A stretch of 64,000 nucleotides of DNA from Perognathus longimembris pacificus (taxonomy: Eukaryota > Chordata > Mammalia > Rodentia > Heteromyidae), in NCBI RefSeq assembly GCF_023159225.1, contig NC_063170.1, forward strand, positions 20,941,735 to 21,005,734. Direction: 5' to 3'. A program made the position numbers and the translations under genes. The notes beneath the pieces were generated by a model. The model saw only the letters and a list, made by a program, of their open reading frames with translations. It was not told where the DNA came from and did no database searches. Each line of letters opens with the position of its first letter. Position 1 is the stretch's first letter. Of this stretch, positions 59,958 to 64,000 are shown one piece after another.

Positions 59958-60519
59958 ATGAGTCCTATTGTAAAGCTGTATCTGGAGTGAGAAAGCACAC
60001 AGGCTCCTAGAGGTCATCTGCTAAGGTCATCCAGCCTGGCAAGTGCAGAATGACAAGTCTGAATCCTGGGTTATTTAGTTCCAAAACCTAGGATCTACAC
60101 ACAAAGCAAGAATGGTCAAGAAAAGAGACTGACACCCAAGAAACAACCTGATACAGACAAAAAACCCACTGTCTGTGGGGCCTCCTTGTGGATGCTGAAA
60201 GGGAAAACTATCTCCTGCCTGTAAAACACGCTTTGTACAGAGCTGGATGGGAGGAGTTGGAGCTCTGCTTGGCCTGTGCTTGCCTACTAATGAGACCTGG
60301 GCGGCTGGCCTGCAAGTCATTAATGAGGGCCAGAGGGCTCCACCTCCAGGGGTCCTCAGAGGCCAGCTTTTGTCCACGTCTTTTCTTGGATGCAGAACAA
60401 AAGGGCCTTTCTGGGCCTTTTACTGAAGAAAATGTTCTGTTCCTGTCCACTACTTTAAATGAAATGCAGAGCAACTAAAAAGTTTCCTCCCTCCCACCCT
60501 CCCTCCTTCCTTCCTTTCT
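59958..60519. other. No gene recognised
   Basis: Contains two TAATGA-type homeodomain-like motifs (CTAATGAGA near 60287, ATTAATGAGG near 60319) in otherwise unique sequence. Confidence 0.3.
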
Positions 60520-60735
60520 ATCTTTTTTTTTTTTTTGCCAATTCTGGGGCTTGAATTCTGAGCCTGGGCACTATACCACTTGAGCCACAGCTCCACTTCT
60601 GGCCTTTTGTGTCCAATTGGAGTTAAGAGTCTCACAGACTTTCCTGCCCTCTCTGGCTTCAAACCCAGGTCATCAGATCTCAGCCTCCTGAATAGCTACG
60701 ATTACAGATATGACAGCCACTGACACCTGGCTTAG
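60520..60735 (-). mobile_element. B1-Geo SINE
   Basis: Poly(T), GCCAATTCTGGGGCTTGAAT, shortened in the middle, reversed 7SL end. Confidence 0.75.
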
Positions 60736-61119
60736 AGTTGGGCAGGCAGGCTGGCTGCAAACTCTGAGGGTAGGGCTTGTCATGGACTAGGGGGCAGCCT
60801 TGGTGTGGGCCAAGTCTTGGACATAGCACCTGTAGTTAATTATCTCTTTGGGTTTATAAGCTAGAGAACCGGAAAGAAGACTGAGTCATTGGATGTGATG
60901 AGACACATGGTAGTCCAAATGTGGCAGAAGACACTGATCCAGACAACCAGAGGCGACTCAGCCTGGGGTGAAGGTTGAGGGCTTCCCTGGGTAGGGAGTG
61001 AGTTCATGCAAAGTGCAGGCAGCGGTTTCAGAGGGAAAAAGTAATGTATGTGCCTTTTATTTATTTATTTATTATCTTTAAGTTTTTTCTTTTTATAATT
61101 TTAGAGTTAAAATTATTAT

Positions 61120-61305
61120 TGTATGGGAATGTGGCTTAGTGGTAGAGTGCTTGCCTAACATGCATGAAGCTCTGGGTTCAATTTCTCAGTACCACATAAA
61201 CAGAAAAAGCCAGAAGTAGCACTGTGGCTCAAGTGGTAGTGTGTTAGCCTTGAGCAAAAAGCAGCCAGGGACAGTACAAAAAAACCCAGGACTGGCATAA
61301 AAAAT
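61120..61305 (+). mobile_element. IDL-Geo SINE
   Basis: GGGAATGTGGCTTAGTGGTA through CAGGACTGGCATAAAAAA. Part of the Geo half is deleted. Confidence 0.8.
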
Positions 61306-61720
61306 CATTATCTTTATGCACACGTGCCTTTTAGAGTAGAAGTAAGGCACTCACTCATCTATGATGTAACTGGAGAAAGGCAAAATGCAGAAATGCACAT
61401 CAGAATGACAACCAGATAACATTTCAGAAATGTATGAAACAGGCAGAAATCCAAAAATGCAAAGCAATTGTGGGTGGCTATGGGGAAATGGGCCTGCTCA
61501 GACACGGAGTGATAGGCCAAAATGTGGGAAGTACACACCTTTTTGAGAAGCAATTGGGCTGTTGGACATTATCTGGTACATTCACCCTCTTATGCACAAA
61601 AAATGTGTCATTCATTGCAATCTTGTGTGTCAGAGATTAGAAAAAGTCTACTGGAAATGAGGTTAATGAACCTTGATATGTCAACGTAGAAAAATTCTAA
61701 ATGGCCCTTAAACATCTGAA
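61306..61720. other. No gene recognised
   Basis: ACACCTTTTTGAGAAGCAATTGGGCTG and neighbouring text look like an old L1 piece. No gene. Confidence 0.3.
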
Positions 61721-61721
61721 T

Positions 61722-62547
61722 TAATGCCAGGTGCCCGTGGCTTATACATATAATCCTAGTTACTCAAGAGTCTGAGATCTGAGGATCGAAGTTTGAAGCT
61801 AGCTGGGGCAGGAAAATCTGTGAGACTCATATTTCCAATTAATCACCAGAAAATTGCAGGTGGTGCGGTGGTTCAAAGTGGTAGAGTGAGAAAGCTCAGG
61901 GACAACACCAGGCCCTGAGTTCAAGCCCCACAATCAACAGGAAAAAAAATGAGAGCCCTCATCTCAATAGCTGGCTCCATGCCTGTCATCCCAGCTCTGT
62001 GGGAGATGTAGATAGCTCGATCATGGTCCACGCACACTCCAACTATACACTTGAGATCTTATTAGAATAATAAGGAAGGCAAGCTGGATGCTATGGATCC
62101 AGTCTGTAATCCTTGCTAGTTGAGAGGTAGAGATCAGAGGATCAGGATTGGAAGCCAGCTGGGGTGTGTGTGGGGCGGGGGAGGAGATGGAAGACTCTAT
62201 TTTGACCAATGGCTGGGCAAGGCAGTGCAGTACCTGTCACCTTGGCACAAATAACAGGATTGCAGTCCAGGCCATCCTGGGCATGAAGTGAGACCTAGTC
62301 TTGAAAATAACCAACACAGCCAGGCACTGGTGGCTCATAGCAGTAATCCTAGCTACTCAGGAGGTTGAGATCTGGAGGGTTATGATTTGAAGCCAGCTTA
62401 AGGCAGGAAAGTCTGTGATATTCTTATCTCCAATTACACGCCCGCCCCCCCCCCCCCCCCGAGAAAGTGGAGCTATGGCTCATGTGGTAGAGTGTTAACC
62501 TTGAGCAAAAAAGCTCAGAGCTAGTGCCCAGGTCCTGGGTTCAGGCA

Positions 62548-62598
<51 letters not shown>
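61722..62598 (+). mobile_element. Cluster of B1-Geo and B1 SINEs, last with (CA)n tail
   Basis: B1-Geo at 61722-61950. B1-like pieces at about 61950-62060, 62076-62200 and 62208-62315. A second B1-Geo at 62316-62550 contains poly(C) (62442-62460) and continues into (AC)n at 62551-62598. Confidence 0.7.
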
Positions 62599-62601
<3 letters not shown>

Positions 62602-62606
62602 CACAA

Positions 62607-62700
62607 AAGGAGCTGGGTGTTAAGCTCAAGTGGTAGAGCACCTTTTAAGCAAGTACAAGGTCCTGAGTTCAATCCCCAGTACCATCAAAACAACAACAAA
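62607..62700 (+). mobile_element. tRNA-derived monomeric SINE
   Basis: AAGCTCAAGTGGTAGAGCAC and GAGTTCAATCCCCAGTACCA. Confidence 0.6.
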
Positions 62701-62981
62701 ATCGGTGGCAATTCCATGAAGTGTTAACTGGGAAGGCAAGGTGCAGATTGTGTGGATCAGTATGCCAACCTTTATGGAGCAGAAAATGGGGACTGGCATG
62801 TTTGTGAACGGAACTACATGTGTGTTTATAAACAGCACACAGATGCTAGGAGGCTCAGAATCCAGCATCCCAGGGGTTATGTTGAGTGGACCAGGTGAAT
62901 TTAGTTCACTTGGGTAAGTGACTTACACTATAGATGCTTTTGCATTGGCATGATGATGATTTTACCATATGCTTGCAATAC

Positions 62982-64000
62982 TTTTTTTTAAAAAATTTAT
63001 TTATTAATTAAACACAAATTTTTTGACAAGGTGTTGTGCAAAAAGAGTACAGTTACATAGTAGAGCAGTATGTACATTTCTTGTGATATCTTACACCCTG
63101 TTTTTCTTTCCCTTCCCTAGGTCAGGTAGACATATATACGATACACAATGTACCAAGAACATATACAGTAGCCACGTGGCCAAGCCCAAGAAAATTCACC
63201 TAGGGCTTTAAATGTAATGGCGATATTAGACAATATGTCAACAGTAGTCTTATATAAACATACATACATAGCTTTTGAGCTATTGTGTTCCACTGAGAGG
63301 TCAATTTTTGACCTTTATATGTTGAGTAGTTGTTTGGTTTTAGTTACATAATGTTGGGTCGCTGCCCCAATCCTGTGGGAAATACCATTTGACAAGCAGT
63401 TTTTGGTTTCACAGACCTGGTCTCTACTGTCTCTCCGTCACCCTTTCTTTTTTTTCTTTTTTTTTTTGGCCAGTCCTGGGGCTTGGACTCAGGGCCTGAG
63501 CACTGTCCCTGGCTTCTTTTTGCTCAAAGCTAGCACTCTGCCACTTAAGCCACAGCGCCGCTTCTGGCCGTTTTCTATATATGTGGTGCTGGGGAATCGA
63601 ACCCAGGGCCTCATGTATACGAGGCAGGCACTCTTGCCACTAGGCCATATCCCCAGCCCCTCCGTCACCCTTTCTTAACAGTCGTATATCAGGGAGATCA
63701 TGCCCCTTTGTTTTCTGTGTTCTAGGCTTGTCTCGCTCAACATTATTTGTTCAAGTTCTGGCGATTCCCTGCGAATAACAATATTTCACCATTCCTAATC
63801 GCTATGTAGTATTCCATTGTGTATAGGTACCATATTTTTTGGATCCATTCATCTGTGGAGGTGCATCTGGGTTGTTTCCATATTTTGGCTATTGTGAATT
63901 GTGCCGCGATAAACATGGAAGTACAAATGTCTTTTTGATATCTTGGGACCTGCTGTTCAGGATAGATGCCTAGGGGTGGTATAGCTGGGTCATAGGGTAG
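62982..64000 (-). mobile_element. L1 3' region (reverse), continues beyond the window
   Basis: The poly(A) end is at 62982-62989 (T run). Rightward it passes through the L1 3' UTR to GTATTCCATTGTGTATAGGT, GGATCCATTCATCTGTGGAG and AACATGGAAGTACAAATGTC, standard antisense L1 3'-region sequence. An IDL-Geo interrupts it at 63450-63659. Confidence 0.8.
63450..63659 (-). mobile_element. IDL-Geo SINE inside L1, exact 17-bp TSD
   Basis: Flanked by CTCCGTCACCCTTTCTT at 63433-63449 and 63660-63676. The copy is near consensus. Confidence 0.92.

Noticed and set aside
59958..60519. Conserved enhancer suggested by paired TAATGA motifs
   Set aside because: Two short motifs in 500 bp are expected by chance; without cross-species alignment there is no support.

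Overview
The window is vertebrate nuclear DNA, almost certainly from a rodent of the superfamily Geomyoidea (kangaroo rats, pocket mice, pocket gophers). Two facts point there. The genes are spliced mammalian metallothioneins in the order of the mammalian MT cluster. The main interspersed repeat is a dimeric SINE whose left half resembles an ID element (tRNA-Ala type) and whose right half is unlike standard rodent SINEs. From memory this matches the IDL-Geo SINE, reported as restricted to Geomyoidea. A second abundant SINE joins a 7SL/B1-like left half to the same right half. Species cannot be fixed from the sequence alone.

Genes. Four complete three-exon metallothionein genes are present: an MT1-type gene on the + strand (895-1857), and MT2-type (15262-14651), MT3 (26592-25333) and MT4 (40724-38714) genes on the - strand. 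Each has canonical splice sites and a TATA box 80-95 bp before the ATG. MT1, MT2 and MT4 promoters contain exact 12-base metal response elements, and MT3 has near-exact ones. An MT exon-2 relic (4410-4345, - strand) lies between MT1 and MT2. At 46350-44163 (- strand) is a full-length, intronless retrocopy of the adiponectin receptor gene ADIPOR1. It has an intact 375-codon frame, a poly(A) signal and tail, and an 11-bp target-site duplication.

Layout. 0-2 kb: CpG-rich promoter and MT1. 2-13 kb: SINEs, several LTRs and the MT relic. 14.5-15.5 kb: MT2 and its CpG-rich promoter. 15.6-17.5 kb: a GC-rich minisatellite of 46-47 bp units, then a pyrimidine-rich tract. 18-25 kb: repeats including L1 pieces. 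25.3-26.9 kb: MT3. 27-38 kb: dense nested SINEs, L1 ends, LTRs and microsatellites. 38.6-40.9 kb: MT4. 41-44 kb: SINEs. 44.2-46.4 kb: ADIPOR1 retrocopy. 46-64 kb: no recognisable gene; SINEs, microsatellites, a U2 snRNA pseudogene and an L1 running off the right end.

Biology. The metallothioneins bind Zn, Cu and Cd through 20 cysteines each. MT1 and MT2 are the broadly expressed, metal-inducible forms, MT3 is the neural form and MT4 the squamous-epithelial form. Points that stand out are the inverted MT1, an MT3 that lacks the second proline of the CPCP motif and carries an extra beta-domain residue, the minisatellite upstream of MT2, the intact ADIPOR1 retrocopy in a three-level nested insertion, and (CA)n arrays that repeatedly start at SINE tails.
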